From Pleomorphovibrio marinus (GTDB taxonomy: Bacteria > Bacteroidota > Bacteroidia > Cytophagales > Cyclobacteriaceae), in assembly GCF_003347495.1 (NCBI RefSeq), contig NZ_QCXY01000002.1, forward strand, positions 558,001 through 622,000: 64,000 nucleotides of DNA, in the 5' to 3' direction. The position numbers and the translations under genes were made by a program. Shown here piece after piece: positions 1-9,003 of this stretch (positions within the stretch are counted from its first letter, which is position 1; every line of letters begins with the position of its first letter). The notes beneath the pieces were generated by a model, which saw nothing but the letters and a program-made list of their open reading frames with translations, was not told the DNA's origin and did not search any database.

Positions 1-300
1 GTCATTTATAAAGGATCTCCTATTGATGTTGCAAGGCTATTGTATAGGGAGGGGGATTTAGGGCTTTCATTTATGGAGCTTGCAAACAAGTTAGCGGTAT
101 TGCCAAAAAGACAAGAAGTTTATGTCACTGGTAAAGCGGGTACGGTGTACTTATCTCACCCTTTTCTGGTACATTCAGCACAACTTCACAGAGGAAGTAT
201 CCCTAAGTTTATGGCACAATCTCCATTGTTGCTAAAGGGCGATTTGTTGCCGTTTGTATTTGTTGCGGGTACAAATGAGGGGAATAGGCGCCATGAATAA
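1..300 (+). CDS. PhyH-like dioxygenase, C-terminal part (partial)
   Basis: The reading frame is open from the first base and stops at 300, so only the last ~99 residues are here and the start lies outside the window. The segment GTVYLSHPFLVHSAQLHRG, followed by a proline and FMAQSPLL, resembles the C-terminal end of phytanoyl-CoA dioxygenase (PhyH)-like non-haem Fe(II)/2-oxoglutarate enzymes. In that family a conserved His (here in LSHPFLVH) is the distal iron ligand, and an Arg a few residues later binds 2-oxoglutarate. The substrate cannot be read from this fragment. A hairpin at 350-384 follows the stop. The family call rests on one motif region only. Confidence 0.6.
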   Translation, partial: VIYKGSPIDVARLLYREGDLGLSFMELANKLAVLPKRQEVYVTGKAGTVYLSHPFLVHSAQLHRGSIPKFMAQSPLLLKGDLLPFVFVAGTNEGNRRHE

Positions 301-349
301 CTCGGGAAAGCCGCGGTGTACCTATGGTTTCTGAAATGCTTAGATACAA

Positions 350-384
350 AAACGGGAACAATTCTTTTCGAATTATTCCCGTTT
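350..384 (+). terminator. Terminator-like hairpin after the PhyH-like gene
   Basis: AAACGGGAA near 350 pairs with TTCCCGTTT ending at 384, with an inner AATTC/GAATT extension. It lies about 50 bp after the stop of the first gene. There is no long T run, so Rho-independent function is only likely. Confidence 0.5.
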
Positions 385-689
385 CGTGATTGGAAGACCG
401 TAGTATTCCTACCACGCCAAGCTACAGTTATTTTGACTTTTCCCCCAGTTACCCGGGTTCATGATCTTAGATCCTAAAACACCTACTGAAATGCCTTTCG
501 GCAGACCAGCGTGAATTAATGGAAATCTGCGGATCCCCGTTTCAGGTTTAGGTTATTAAGCCACAACCCCTTTTTTTCCAAACTCTGTGCTTTGATCTTA
601 ATCCGGAATTTTACTTCCGGCCTTTTATCTCTCACTTGATAGTATCAAATATAGATTGTAGTCAGAGGATTACCTATTTTTTAATCAAG

Positions 690-760
690 TATTTATGAAC
701 AATTTTCCCACAATATTTTGCGATTTGTGCACAAGTTATTCACATATTTAGTTTATTGTT
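690..760. other. AT-rich intergenic stretch with DnaA-box-like words
   Basis: TTATTCACA (736-744) is one mismatch from the DnaA box TTATCCACA, TTTTCCCACA (703-712) is a looser match, and TTGTGCACAA (725-734) is a perfect palindrome. The surroundings are AT-rich. Two weak boxes do not make an origin. Apart from this and the duplicated block, 385-1222 shows no gene. Confidence 0.2.
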
Positions 761-889
761 AGGATACAGAATATTGTTTTGTTGTCAAATCGTACAATCC
801 TTTTTTAGTTGAGGTGTTTAAAGTAGTAGGTGAAATCGTGATGGTCCCAATGGACAACTTTATGGGATGTAGATATTGAATGACTACTT

Positions 890-995
890 TGGGGCTTCCC
901 GATCCATCCCCTCTAACCAGCCCTGCTTCGGGATAAACTTCTCGCCCTAGTTTATATTGTAAAAAAAAGGAGACCTAGTATCCAAACCAAGTCTC
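890..995. repeat. Direct repeat of tRNA-operon 3' region, copy a
   Basis: This block repeats almost base for base at 1104-1210 (about 106 bp, one substitution and one extra A). It contains GCCCTGCTTCGGGATAAAC and an A-run followed by GGAGACC. In the other copy that part forms the terminator of the tRNA genes. Here the outer stem is weakened because GTCTCC became GTCTCT. It is a local segmental duplication. Confidence 0.8.
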
Positions 996-1103
996 TATTT
1001 ACTTAAATCTAAGTATGGTGAACCGACAGAAGATGCCAGCGCTGCAATCTGGCCCAAGCCTAGAAATATCCAAAGGGATATTTCCTTAACGTCTTGTCCT
1101 CGC

Positions 1104-1210
1104 TGGGGCTTCCCGAACCATCCCCTCTAACCAGCCCTGCTTCGGGATAAACTTCTCGCCCTAGTTTATATTGTAAAAAAAAAGGAGACCTAGTATCCAA
1201 ACCAAGTCTC
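1104..1210. repeat. Direct repeat of tRNA-operon 3' region, copy b
   Basis: Second copy of the block at 890-995, directly downstream (minus direction) of tRNA-Lys. It carries the intact terminator at 1175-1211. The 108 bp between the copies are not repeated and show no gene. Confidence 0.8.
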
Positions 1211-1211
1211 C
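1175..1211 (-). terminator. Rho-independent terminator of the tRNA operon
   Basis: Read on the minus strand, GGAGAC (1211-1206) pairs with GTCTCC (1189-1184), followed by nine T. It starts 12 bp after the 3' end of tRNA-Lys, so it most likely ends the Arg-Lys transcript. Confidence 0.75.
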
Positions 1212-1222
1212 CTTTTCTACTG

Positions 1223-1295
1223 TGATCCCGCTGGGGCTCGAACCCAGGACCCATACATTAAAAGTGTATTGCTCTACCAGCTGAGCTACGGAATC
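1223..1295 (-). tRNA. tRNA-Lys (anticodon TTT)
   Basis: The minus strand folds as a 73-nt cloverleaf. The acceptor stem is GATTCCG/CGGGATC with discriminator A. TAGCTCAGCTGGTAGAGC forms the D arm, CTTTTAA is the anticodon loop with TTT, and GGTTCGAGCCC is the T arm. The next bases are CAG, so CCA is not encoded. It lies 8 bp after tRNA-Arg and probably shares its transcript. Confidence 0.95.
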
Positions 1296-1303
1296 ATTAC
1301 TGG

Positions 1304-1377
1304 TGATCCTGTCAGGACTCGAACCTGAAACCTACTGCTTAGAAGGCAGTTGCTCTATCCAGTTGAGCTACAGGACC
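1304..1377 (-). tRNA. tRNA-Arg (anticodon TCT)
   Basis: The minus strand gives a 74-nt tRNA with acceptor GGTCCTG/CAGGATC, discriminator A, D arm TAGCTCAACTGGATAGAGC, anticodon loop CTTCTAA (TCT) and T loop GGTTCGAGTCC. The 3' CCA is encoded at 1301-1303, unlike the neighbouring tRNA-Lys. It reads AGA codons. Confidence 0.95.
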
Positions 1378-1411
1378 AATATTTTTATTAACAACCAGCA
1401 TTTCTGGTTTT

Positions 1412-1482
1412 TATCCGCTAGGCTCCCCTGAAACCTTCCCTACGAAAAAGCTGGGATGTTCTATCCGGTTGAACTACAGAAT
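1412..1482 (-). pseudogene. Degenerate tRNA-Arg copy
   Basis: On the minus strand TTCTGTAGTTCAACCGGATA aligns with the 5' half of the adjacent tRNA-Arg, and AGGTTTCAGG aligns with its variable/T-arm region. The anticodon arm has lost a usable 7-nt loop and the T loop has lost GTTCGA. It looks like a decayed tandem duplicate. From 1483 to 1729 nothing else is apparent. Confidence 0.65.
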
Positions 1483-1729
1483 GTTATTCTAATTAAAAAA
1501 GGACTCAAAAACCGAAAAAATCCTGTTTTTGACCCCTTTTTCAAAAGCTTGTGCAAAGGTAAGGCAAGTTTTTATTAATTCACAACATTACTTCTTAAAA
1601 TTCCGGACTTTGGCAACTAATACCCACTGCTGTTTCCCTATTGCCCTCACATTCAATTGGGTTAAAATTATACCGTGTACAATTTGCTGTGCTTGCCTTT
1701 TGGTTCTTAATTTGTAGGCAAATTGGCTT

Positions 1730-3184
1730 ATGACAGAGGATACGCATACCGGCATTGATGACTTTTACGCCAAAAGGATAAAGGAAATCCACCCCAGGAA
1801 AATCAAGCTTTGTCCTTCCACCATGTCCATCAAGGAGGTGGCAAGGCAAATGGCCCATGAAAAAACCAGTTGCATATTTGTGGTGGGAAAGGAAGGGGAC
1901 ATTCAGGGGTATGTTACCGATATTACCCTCAGGGACAAAGTAATTGCACAGGAAGTCCCCGTAAACGCCCCGGTAGGGGAGATAATGGACAGCCCCATTG
2001 TCTACCTGGATCAGGAGGCCTTTGTCTATGAGGCTCTCATCCTGATGTTCCAGACCAAAACCCGTTACCTTTTAATAAAATCCAATGAAGATTTTGTGGG
2101 AATGGTGAGTAGGAACAAGATTTTAACCGAGCCTTCCAACTCCCCGTTTTTGTTTATTCAGTCGGTTAAGCAAGCCTCCACCAAGGAGGAGCTTCGGAAG
2201 AAGTGGTTGCAGGTACCGGCATTGGTGTATAGGCTGATCCAAAGGGGGGTGAGGTCTGAAATTGTTAACCAGATCATTTCCACAATAGCCGACACCATCA
2301 GTTTGCAGGTGATTGAAAACGTGCTTCGGGAAAAGGGACCTGCACCCGCTGCTTTTGTGTTTTTCACTTTGGGAAGTGAGGGGAGGATGGAGCAAACCTT
2401 GAAGACCGATCAGGACAACGCCATTATCTATGAGGATAAAGCCAATGAACAGCGGGAAAAAGTCAGGGCTTATTTCCTCGAATTTGCTGCTGAGGTATCC
2501 CAAAGGCTTCACGATATTGGTTTTTCTTTCTGTGAGGGAGGTTTTATGGCAAAAAACCCTAAATGGACCCATTCCTTGTCTCATTGGAAAAAAAACTACG
2601 AATCATGGTTCACCGAATCTTCCCCGGAAACGGTACGCACCTACGCCACCTTTTTTGATTGCAGGGCAATTTATGGTGACATTTCTCTGCTGGACAGCCT
2701 TAAGGCGTATATGGCTGACCAGTTAAAGCACCCTCTGGAACGGTTTTTTTTCAATATGACCCAAAATGCTCTTCAATTTGACCCCCAGCTGACCTGGCTA
2801 AAAAACATCCGTACTTTCAAGGTGGAAAACGAGGAGGTGTTTGACATCAAAAAGGCCATGAGCCCCATGGTGGAAGTAATCCGGATCTACGCCCTTTCCG
2901 AAGGGATTTTTGAGACAAACACTGGCAGGAGATTGAAGCTGCTTACCCAAAAGGGGGTGTTTGATGAGATTACTTCCCAGGAACTTTACCAAGCCTATTA
3001 TTACCTGATGGAACTTAGGCTGGAAAGACAGGCATGGAGAATCATCAAGAAAAGGAAATCCCCTGAAAACTATATTCCTGTGGAGAAACTTACCAAGGTA
3101 CAGGTGGCCACCATAAGGGAAACCTTCAAAGTGATTAAAGACCTGCAATTGAAGATCAAAATTCAGTTCACCAAGTCATTTTAG
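1730..3184 (+). CDS. CBS-domain protein with DUF294 nucleotidyltransferase-like domain
   Basis: A 484-residue cytosolic protein. Residues ~20-135 form a pair of CBS motifs (VTDITLRDKVI, MVSRNKILTE), which in this family bind adenine nucleotides. Residues ~150-290 are the DUF294 putative nucleotidyltransferase, with GSEGRMEQ (215-222) followed by DQD (227-229), the usual GSxxRxE...DxD metal and nucleotide site. The remainder is the DUF294 C-terminal helical region. Many homologues carry an N-terminal cNMP-binding domain, which is absent here: an in-frame stop lies at 1715-1717, just before the ATG at 1730. The reaction is unknown; a regulatory nucleotidyl or adenylyl transfer like GlnD/GlnE is only an analogy. 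A MATE exporter gene follows after 91 bp. Confidence 0.88.
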   Translation: MTEDTHTGIDDFYAKRIKEIHPRKIKLCPSTMSIKEVARQMAHEKTSCIFVVGKEGDIQGYVTDITLRDKVIAQEVPVNAPVGEIMDSPIVYLDQEAFVYEALILMFQTKTRYLLIKSNEDFVGMVSRNKILTEPSNSPFLFIQSVKQASTKEELRKKWLQVPALVYRLIQRGVRSEIVNQIISTIADTISLQVIENVLREKGPAPAAFVFFTLGSEGRMEQTLKTDQDNAIIYEDKANEQREKVRAYFLEFAAEVSQRLHDIGFSFCEGGFMAKNPKWTHSLSHWKKNYESWFTESSPETVRTYATFFDCRAIYGDISLLDSLKAYMADQLKHPLERFFFNMTQNALQFDPQLTWLKNIRTFKVENEEVFDIKKAMSPMVEVIRIYALSEGIFETNTGRRLKLLTQKGVFDEITSQELYQAYYYLMELRLERQAWRIIKKRKSPENYIPVEKLTKVQVATIRETFKVIKDLQLKIKIQFTKSF

Positions 3185-3275
3185 CCCTTTACCATAAATT
3201 ACTTTTGACGAAGGTTTTAATTTGGTAGCTTCGTTGCCGAAAAGAAGGAATACAGTTTCCCTCAGTGGGATCACT

Positions 3276-4607
3276 ATGAAGCATCAAAACTCACAATTTG
3301 GGACAGACCCCATTGGGAAGTTACTTTTACAACAGGCAGTTCCGGCAGCAGTGGGGATTTTGGTGCTTTCTATCTATGGCATCGTGGACACCATTTTTGT
3401 CGGGAGGTTTGTAGGTTCCCTGGGCATTGCCACCATTACCGTTGTGCTACCTATTACCTTTTTGATTTCCAGCATTGGCATGTCCATTGGAGTAGGGGGT
3501 GCGTCGATTATTTCCCGGGCCTTTGGGGACAAAAACCCCAGGAGGGCATATACTACTTTCGGCAACCAAATCGGAATGACCTTGACACTGGCCCTGATTT
3601 TTGTGGGGTTAAGTTTTTATTACCAGGAGGGGGTGCTTAAGTTATTTGGAGGTAAGGGGGATGTATTGGAGCCCTCCAAGGATTACTTTGAAATCATCTT
3701 GATAGGTATTCCCTTTTTGGCCTGGGCCATGATGAGTAATAACGTGATAAGGGCAGAAGGTTACCCAAAGGTAGCCATGTTCACGTTGATCGTCCCTGCA
3801 ATCCTGAATATTATCCTTGACCCGATTTTCATCGTGGTATTGGATATGGGGCTTAAGGGGGCAGCCTGGGCCACCACCCTTTCCTATATGGCAAGTGCAG
3901 GATATACGGTATGGTTTTTCATATTCGGGAAATCCTCCATGCGGATAAAGGCGGAATGGCTAAAGCCAAATATGAATATTGCTTCAGAAATCAGTTCCTT
4001 GGGAGCTGTAACTCTGGCAAGGCAGGGAACAGTGAGTGTTTTGGCCATAGTGCTCAACAATGTACTTTTCAGCTATGGTGGAGAAATGGGGCTATCTGTA
4101 TATGGGGTGATCAATAGGGTTATGATGTTTGCGAATTTTCCCGTTTTGGGAATTACTCAAGGTTTTGTGCCCATTGTGGGGTTTAACTATGGAGCCAGGT
4201 TAAAAGGCAGAGTGCAATTTGCCATTCAACTGGCCCTCAAATCATCCACCCTTATCGCGTTAGGGATCTTTGCCCTTATCATATCCTTTACCGGGCCATT
4301 GGTGCAGGTGTTTACCTCCGACCCGGAACTGATTGACCAAAGTATTCCTGCCATGCGGAAGGCTTTTCTGGCTACCCCGCTATTGGCCTTTAGCCTGATT
4401 GGCAGTGCCTATTTTCAGGCCGTAGGAAAACCCAAACCTGCCCTCTTATTGGCTTTGAGCAAGCAGGGTATATTTCTGATTCCCTTAGTATATATTATGC
4501 CGATGTTTTTTGGGATAGAGGGGATATGGTTTGCTTTTCCCTTGGCCGATACGGGCGCTGCGGGTATATCCTACTTTTATCTTAAAAAGGGGGAGGAGGT
4601 ACTTTAG
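3276..4607 (+). CDS. MATE family efflux transporter
   Basis: A 443-residue inner-membrane protein with about twelve hydrophobic segments in two homologous halves. Conserved pieces near the start (GKLLLQQAVPAAVGILVLSI, TIFVGRFVG, GVGGASIISRAFG) match the MATE family, which exports cationic drugs or metabolites by Na+ or H+ antiport. I chose the ATG at 3276, because the in-frame TTG at 3222 would add an 18-residue non-family extension. Length is typical. The last codons are 4 bp from the convergent nucleotidyltransferase gene. The substrate cannot be predicted. Confidence 0.93.
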   Translation: MKHQNSQFGTDPIGKLLLQQAVPAAVGILVLSIYGIVDTIFVGRFVGSLGIATITVVLPITFLISSIGMSIGVGGASIISRAFGDKNPRRAYTTFGNQIGMTLTLALIFVGLSFYYQEGVLKLFGGKGDVLEPSKDYFEIILIGIPFLAWAMMSNNVIRAEGYPKVAMFTLIVPAILNIILDPIFIVVLDMGLKGAAWATTLSYMASAGYTVWFFIFGKSSMRIKAEWLKPNMNIASEISSLGAVTLARQGTVSVLAIVLNNVLFSYGGEMGLSVYGVINRVMMFANFPVLGITQGFVPIVGFNYGARLKGRVQFAIQLALKSSTLIALGIFALIISFTGPLVQVFTSDPELIDQSIPAMRKAFLATPLLAFSLIGSAYFQAVGKPKPALLLALSKQGIFLIPLVYIMPMFFGIEGIWFAFPLADTGAAGISYFYLKKGEEVL

Positions 4608-4611
4608 GCTT

Positions 4612-5979
4612 TCACCACCCATATTTGTCGGTGGACCAATCTTTTTTTATCAAACTTTGCTGCAACAAAAGCAACTTTTCGTCCTCTAAGTCTTCACTAA
4701 GCATAACACCCGGTCCCACAATGCTTCCTGTTCCAGCTTTTACCCCAGGTAGTAAGATGGCATTAATGCCTGTGCGGCAGTGGTCCCCGATATAGCAGGC
4801 ATTGGCAAGTTCCTGGCTCTTCAGGTTTTCCCTTCTTCCCTTTACCTGCTGAGTCTGGAAGGAATCGTCAAACCTCAGTGACCCGCATACTGTCCCTGCA
4901 CCTATATCGGTGTTTTCTCCTACTATTCCGGCAATCTCCATATAATGATACAGGTACACGTTATCCAGCAATACCCCGCTCAGCTCTGCCCCATGCAGTA
5001 CCTTGCAGCGGTTACCTACCACAGACCCTTTATCAATGTAACACCCGTATCCGATTAGGCAGTTATCTCCTATACAGTTTTCTCCCTTTAAAAATGCACC
5101 GGCATCTATTTGCGTATTGTCACCCACCCAAAGATTGCCTTCAACTATCACATTCCTACCTATGGAGGAGTTTTTTCCAAGCCTTACAAACCCACACAGG
5201 TGTGCACTCTTGTCGATGTGGGCTCCTTCCTCAAGCTGATTAGCCCTTAATTCCCGACAAGTGATTATTGCTTGTGCATAGTTGGACTCGAGAAGATGCC
5301 AGGGCTTGTCCAGGTCCTGCCAGGGGCCAGAAGCCTGTACAGCCATTAGTTTAATCCCATCTTCCACCACATCAGACAGAACCCCCTCCAAGTAAACTTC
5401 CTCTGGGGGCATCACACCTACATCCACACGGGGAAAATATGCCGAGGAATTGCCAAGTTTGCTTGTCCATTCTAGGGGAAAGGCAAAGCCCAAAAATTGA
5501 TGGGAGGTCTTTTCCCTGCTATGACCGAGGATTTCCTTGACGTATTCCCCTTGCCCATCCAGCGTACAACCAATATGGTTTTTACCGGACTCCTTGCGCT
5601 TTCCGACCAAGGCGGAAGGCTCCGTGCATTTCAGGAGACTTTGTAGGTCAGCTTCTGCATAAATGATATCCCCATAAAGGACCATCACCTGGGTATCCGT
5701 AATCCCCTCCAGCCCCTTTCGCAGCGTTTCGGCAGTGCCTTTGGTAGGACCCACATCTTGAATATCCAAGGAGGGGTCATTTCTGAAATAATGCTGGATT
5801 TTTTCTATTTTATGGTGGGCAGCCACCCTAATCTGTGTTATCCCCAAATTTCTAAGAATTCGTATTTGGTGAGCAAGCAAAGGTTCGTTGCCCACGGGTA
5901 GCATGCATTTAGGCCGGATTACATTGTAGGGCCACATCTTACTTCCTTTCCCTGCTGCTAAAATTATTGCCTTTTCCAT
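4612..5979 (-). CDS. Sugar-1-phosphate nucleotidyltransferase with left-handed beta-helix domain
   Basis: A 455-residue two-domain enzyme. Residues 1-240 carry the nucleotidyltransferase signature (AAGKGSKMWP, then RPK with K24 and LPVGN) and the metal-binding Asp in VLYGDII (D104). Residues ~255-430 are hexapeptide repeats (GKNSSIGRNVIVEG and similar) that form a left-handed beta-helix, as in GlmU-like proteins. It probably makes an NDP-sugar from NTP and sugar-1-phosphate, with a possible acyltransferase or regulatory second domain. Base and sugar specificity are unknown, and GlmU itself is not certain. It starts 7 bp after the amidase gene stop, so the two are likely cotranscribed, which fits a cell-wall sugar role. 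Confidence 0.88.
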   Translation of the reverse strand: MEKAIILAAGKGSKMWPYNVIRPKCMLPVGNEPLLAHQIRILRNLGITQIRVAAHHKIEKIQHYFRNDPSLDIQDVGPTKGTAETLRKGLEGITDTQVMVLYGDIIYAEADLQSLLKCTEPSALVGKRKESGKNHIGCTLDGQGEYVKEILGHSREKTSHQFLGFAFPLEWTSKLGNSSAYFPRVDVGVMPPEEVYLEGVLSDVVEDGIKLMAVQASGPWQDLDKPWHLLESNYAQAIITCRELRANQLEEGAHIDKSAHLCGFVRLGKNSSIGRNVIVEGNLWVGDNTQIDAGAFLKGENCIGDNCLIGYGCYIDKGSVVGNRCKVLHGAELSGVLLDNVYLYHYMEIAGIVGENTDIGAGTVCGSLRFDDSFQTQQVKGRRENLKSQELANACYIGDHCRTGINAILLPGVKAGTGSIVGPGVMLSEDLEDEKLLLLQQSLIKKDWSTDKYGW

Positions 5980-5986
5980 GGGTGTA

Positions 5987-6655
5987 TTAGGGTTTACTTT
6001 TAAATCTGTTTGTCCCCAGTCTTTTCCTTAACTTTTTCATAAATGCATCTCCGGGATCGCTCTTATCCGTAAGATAATTAGGGTCAGTTTCCTTCCATAA
6101 TTCACTTCCCCTAAATGCCTGGTATTCATGATGGCCTATCACATAGGATATGTCGTGCCTTTTTGCCAGAAAATTTATCAGGTCGGCATTGGCCTTGAGT
6201 TGGGCTTTTGTAAGGGGAGCTTCAGGCCCTCCTATATTTTCTATACCTATGGCCATGTAATTTAGGCCAATGGTATGTCTGCCAAAGGTGGTATCGGGAA
6301 GCAAGCGAAAAATGGTTCCATCCCTATCCACCAAGAAATGTGCAGATACATTCAAATTGCTGGCAGTGCTGAGATCCTTTCTTCCGCCTAAGTAAACCGG
6401 GTTGAACACTTCATAAGTATCCTCCAAGGTGTACACAGCAGTCCAATGAACTACCACCATTTGGGGCTCAATAAGGGCATCCTCTTTGATGATGCCGTGT
6501 CGCTTGTCCAGATATTCCAGGGACAGCCTTTCCCTCTCTTCATCAAATTGTATTGGTTTCTCTAGAATGCGGAATGTAGGTCTGTTGCTGGAACATGCAA
6601 TACCAAAAATGAAAAGGAAAGGGAAGAGTAAAGACAGGCTTTTGCTTTGGATCAT
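5987..6655 (-). CDS. N-acetylmuramoyl-L-alanine amidase, lipoprotein
   Basis: A 222-residue secreted lipoprotein with signal LLFPFLFIFGIACSSN (lipobox Cys ~21). The Amidase_2 fold is shown by VVHWTA, SAHFLVDRDGTIFRLLPD and IGHHEYQ, which supply the Zn-binding His residues, and by the C-terminal KSDPGDAF motif that provides the last ligand Asp. It would cut the MurNAc-L-Ala bond of peptidoglycan fragments from the periplasmic face, in murein turnover or recycling. It is the first gene of a probable two-gene unit with the sugar nucleotidyltransferase 7 bp downstream. The ATG at 6655 is followed directly by the signal peptide. Confidence 0.92.
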   Translation of the reverse strand: MIQSKSLSLLFPFLFIFGIACSSNRPTFRILEKPIQFDEERERLSLEYLDKRHGIIKEDALIEPQMVVVHWTAVYTLEDTYEVFNPVYLGGRKDLSTASNLNVSAHFLVDRDGTIFRLLPDTTFGRHTIGLNYMAIGIENIGGPEAPLTKAQLKANADLINFLAKRHDISYVIGHHEYQAFRGSELWKETDPNYLTDKSDPGDAFMKKLRKRLGTNRFKSKP

Positions 6656-6694
6656 AAGTTTTAAGTAGACGAAAGCCTAATGTAGCCAAAAATC

Positions 6695-6730
6695 AAAAAA
6701 GCTCCAATCAAACGACTAGAGCCTTTTTTA
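6695..6730 (-). terminator. Terminator downstream of the Ldh-family gene
   Basis: GCTC (6701-6704) pairs with GAGC (6718-6721) inside A-run/T-run flanks, so it can work in both directions. It lies ~145 bp after the Ldh-family stop and upstream of the amidase start. Confidence 0.55.
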
Positions 6731-6874
6731 TAATACAAACCTAACCAACTTTAATCTCTTATAATGTCTTTATGCTTATCTACTAATATATACGGCAAAT
6801 TTAGAGTTGGGGACGTAAATCCTGTGTGACAAAAGTCATGTTTTGGGATGATTTTTTCCAAAAAAATGTTAAAT

Positions 6875-7954
6875 CTACTCCATCCAACCAATTTCCAGCT
6901 TTTGGGCTAAGGATTTAAGGTCTTCTACCACGGCTGGCAAAAGTGGTATCCCTTCTTTTTTCCTTTTGGTTTCAAGTTCCCTTTCAGGATCACCGGGAAT
7001 AAGTACCCTATCCTGCCCATCAATAGGAGTTGCTTCCCTAAATCTTTTGATCCAGGTATCCATTTGGCCCTTGAATTCATCCGCGGGTCTGAAGGCATCT
7101 ATTCTCATGGCCCCAAAAAAATGACCCAGGCCTTTTCCCACAGGGTTGGGGTGGGGCTCCAGAAATGCAACAAATGGAGGTACCCATGGGCCGAAATTCG
7201 CACCCGAAAGTACTGCGGAAAAGATATCCACCACAGCACTGAGGCCATAACCCTTGTGACTGCCATGCACCCGGTCTCCTCCCAATGGCAAAAGCGCCCC
7301 GCCTTCCTTTACCCCATATGGGTTAGTGCTGGGCTTGCCATCCTTGTCCTGTACCCAACCTGAAGGGGCCTGTTCCCCTTTGCGCATGAGAATTTCCAAT
7401 TTCCCATTGGCCGCAGTGGTGGTAGCCATATCCAATACGAATGGGTCCTGATGCAGGGCGGGTATGGCAACTGCAATGGGATTGGTACCCAATAAGCGCT
7501 CCTTGGAAAAAGTCGGACTTACCAGCGGGCTGGCATTGGTAAGAGATATGCCTATCATATCATGGGGTAAGGCCTGCATTGCATGGTATCCGGCTATCCC
7601 GTAGTGGTTGGAGTTTCTCACCGATACCCACCCTGTACCTACATTGTTGGCTTTTTCGATGGCCACCTGCATGGCATATGGACCCACCACCAAGCCAAGA
7701 CCCCCATCCCCATCGACCACAGCCGTGCTAGGAGTTTCGTGTACCACCTGAGGTATTGGTTTGGCATTCAGTCGGCTTACTTCCCAAAGCCTCACATATC
7801 CCGAGAGCCTGGCCACTCCATGGGAATCCACCCCACGTAAATCTGCGGAAAGTAAAACATCCGCAGCAGTTTCTGCATCCCTCTCAGGGCATCCTATTTT
7901 CTGTAGGGTTTCTTTCGTGAAGGCATGCAAAGCAGCATGAGAGTAATTTTTCAT
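6875..7954 (-). CDS. Ldh/malate dehydrogenase family oxidoreductase (Ldh_2)
   Basis: A 359-residue cytosolic NAD(P)-dependent dehydrogenase of the Ldh_2 family (malate, L-sulfolactate or ureidoglycolate dehydrogenase type, unrelated to classic LDH). Family marks are the N-terminal LLSADLRGVDSHGVARL with the catalytic His, VRNSNHYGIAGYHA, and LGTNPIAVAIPA followed by PFVLDMATT. The C-terminal GSHKGYGLS segment helps bind substrate. Length is normal. The Ppx/GppA gene lies 80 bp upstream on the same strand. The physiological 2-hydroxy acid cannot be told from sequence. Confidence 0.92.
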   Translation of the reverse strand: MKNYSHAALHAFTKETLQKIGCPERDAETAADVLLSADLRGVDSHGVARLSGYVRLWEVSRLNAKPIPQVVHETPSTAVVDGDGGLGLVVGPYAMQVAIEKANNVGTGWVSVRNSNHYGIAGYHAMQALPHDMIGISLTNASPLVSPTFSKERLLGTNPIAVAIPALHQDPFVLDMATTTAANGKLEILMRKGEQAPSGWVQDKDGKPSTNPYGVKEGGALLPLGGDRVHGSHKGYGLSAVVDIFSAVLSGANFGPWVPPFVAFLEPHPNPVGKGLGHFFGAMRIDAFRPADEFKGQMDTWIKRFREATPIDGQDRVLIPGDPERELETKRKKEGIPLLPAVVEDLKSLAQKLEIGWME

Positions 7955-8034
7955 TCCGGGAATTGAGTTCTAGCGTTGTGAAGCTGTAAAATTGGTAAAA
8001 AAACACAACAATCAAAAAACTGGAATAGGGTCCA

Positions 8035-9003
8035 TCATTTCTCCATGGCGGCCAAGGACTCAAAAACATTTCCTGTTTTTTTATGGAAGAGCTCGGCAAC
8101 GGCTCCTTCCTTCAAGCTGTAGGAAGAGCAAATGATGGAGGTGACTTGTATGTGAGACAATATATGTTGGATAAGGCATGAAGCGACCACAATCATATCC
8201 ACCCGCATGGGGATCATTCCTTTAATCTTAAGTCTCTCTTGTTTGTTGAGCCCGATAAGCTGAGAGGAAATTTCCTCGAATTCAGCAATCGGTATTTGAT
8301 GCTGCTGGGAGTGCCTGTCTTTTTTGACTCCCGATTTGGCCTCGTAGATATCAGAAAGCGTATCAAATGTTCCGGAAGCACCCACTAGGTTGTGAGGTTT
8401 TAGGGTTTCGATGGCTTTGATTAGGGGAGACAATTTCTGCCCCAGGTAAATTTTCAGGTTCTCCACATCGGTACTGCGTATAGGATCTTGATTATGAAAC
8501 AGGTCCAGCATGCGTTGGCCACCTATCTCGAAACTCCCCTTCCAGAATATCTCTTCCTGGTTTCCAATAATAAATTCCACAGAACCCCCACCAATATCCA
8601 TCATTAGGGAGGTTGAAGTACCCAAACAGCCACTAAGCTTAATTCCCCCATAAATAAGCTCTGCTTCCCGCTGTCCATCTATGATCTCCACGTGCAGGTC
8701 AAATTTCTCGCGGATTTGCCGGACGAAACTCTCCCCATTTGTGGCATTTCTCACTGCGCTTGTGGCAAAAATGGCAGTTTCTTCTATGTTTTCCCCTGCA
8801 ATCAGATTTTTAAAATGTGCTAGTGTATGGAAAGCTCTTTTCTGGGCTTCAGGAAGGATGGTGTTCTGGGAAATACCACCTTGGCCTATTTTAACAGGTA
8901 TTTTTTCCTTATACAAGGTTTGGAATTTTCTCCCTTTCACCTGGACCAATAACAAATGGAAGGTATTGGTGCCCATGTCAATCACTGCTGCTTTCCGGTT
9001 CAT
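8035..9003 (-). CDS. Ppx/GppA family exopolyphosphatase
   Basis: A 322-residue ASKHA-fold phosphatase of the short, single-module type. VIDMGTNTFHLLLV (near residue 10) and MMDIGGGSVEFIIG (~140) are the two phosphate/nucleotide-binding motifs. YGGIKLSG and the ASGTFDTLS segment are also typical. It hydrolyses polyphosphate ends or pppGpp; short Bacteroidetes members cannot be assigned to one activity by sequence. I use the ATG at 9003, since the longer frame starts at an upstream TTG. It is divergent from the acyl-CoA carboxylase gene across 210 bp. Confidence 0.9.
   Translation of the reverse strand: MNRKAAVIDMGTNTFHLLLVQVKGRKFQTLYKEKIPVKIGQGGISQNTILPEAQKRAFHTLAHFKNLIAGENIEETAIFATSAVRNATNGESFVRQIREKFDLHVEIIDGQREAELIYGGIKLSGCLGTSTSLMMDIGGGSVEFIIGNQEEIFWKGSFEIGGQRMLDLFHNQDPIRSTDVENLKIYLGQKLSPLIKAIETLKPHNLVGASGTFDTLSDIYEAKSGVKKDRHSQQHQIPIAEFEEISSQLIGLNKQERLKIKGMIPMRVDMIVVASCLIQHILSHIQVTSIICSSYSLKEGAVAELFHKKTGNVFESLAAMEK

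Noticed and set aside
690-760. Possible chromosome replication origin
   Set aside because: Only two weak DnaA-box-like words, no dnaA, dnaN, parAB or clustered boxes. Kept as a low-confidence feature only.
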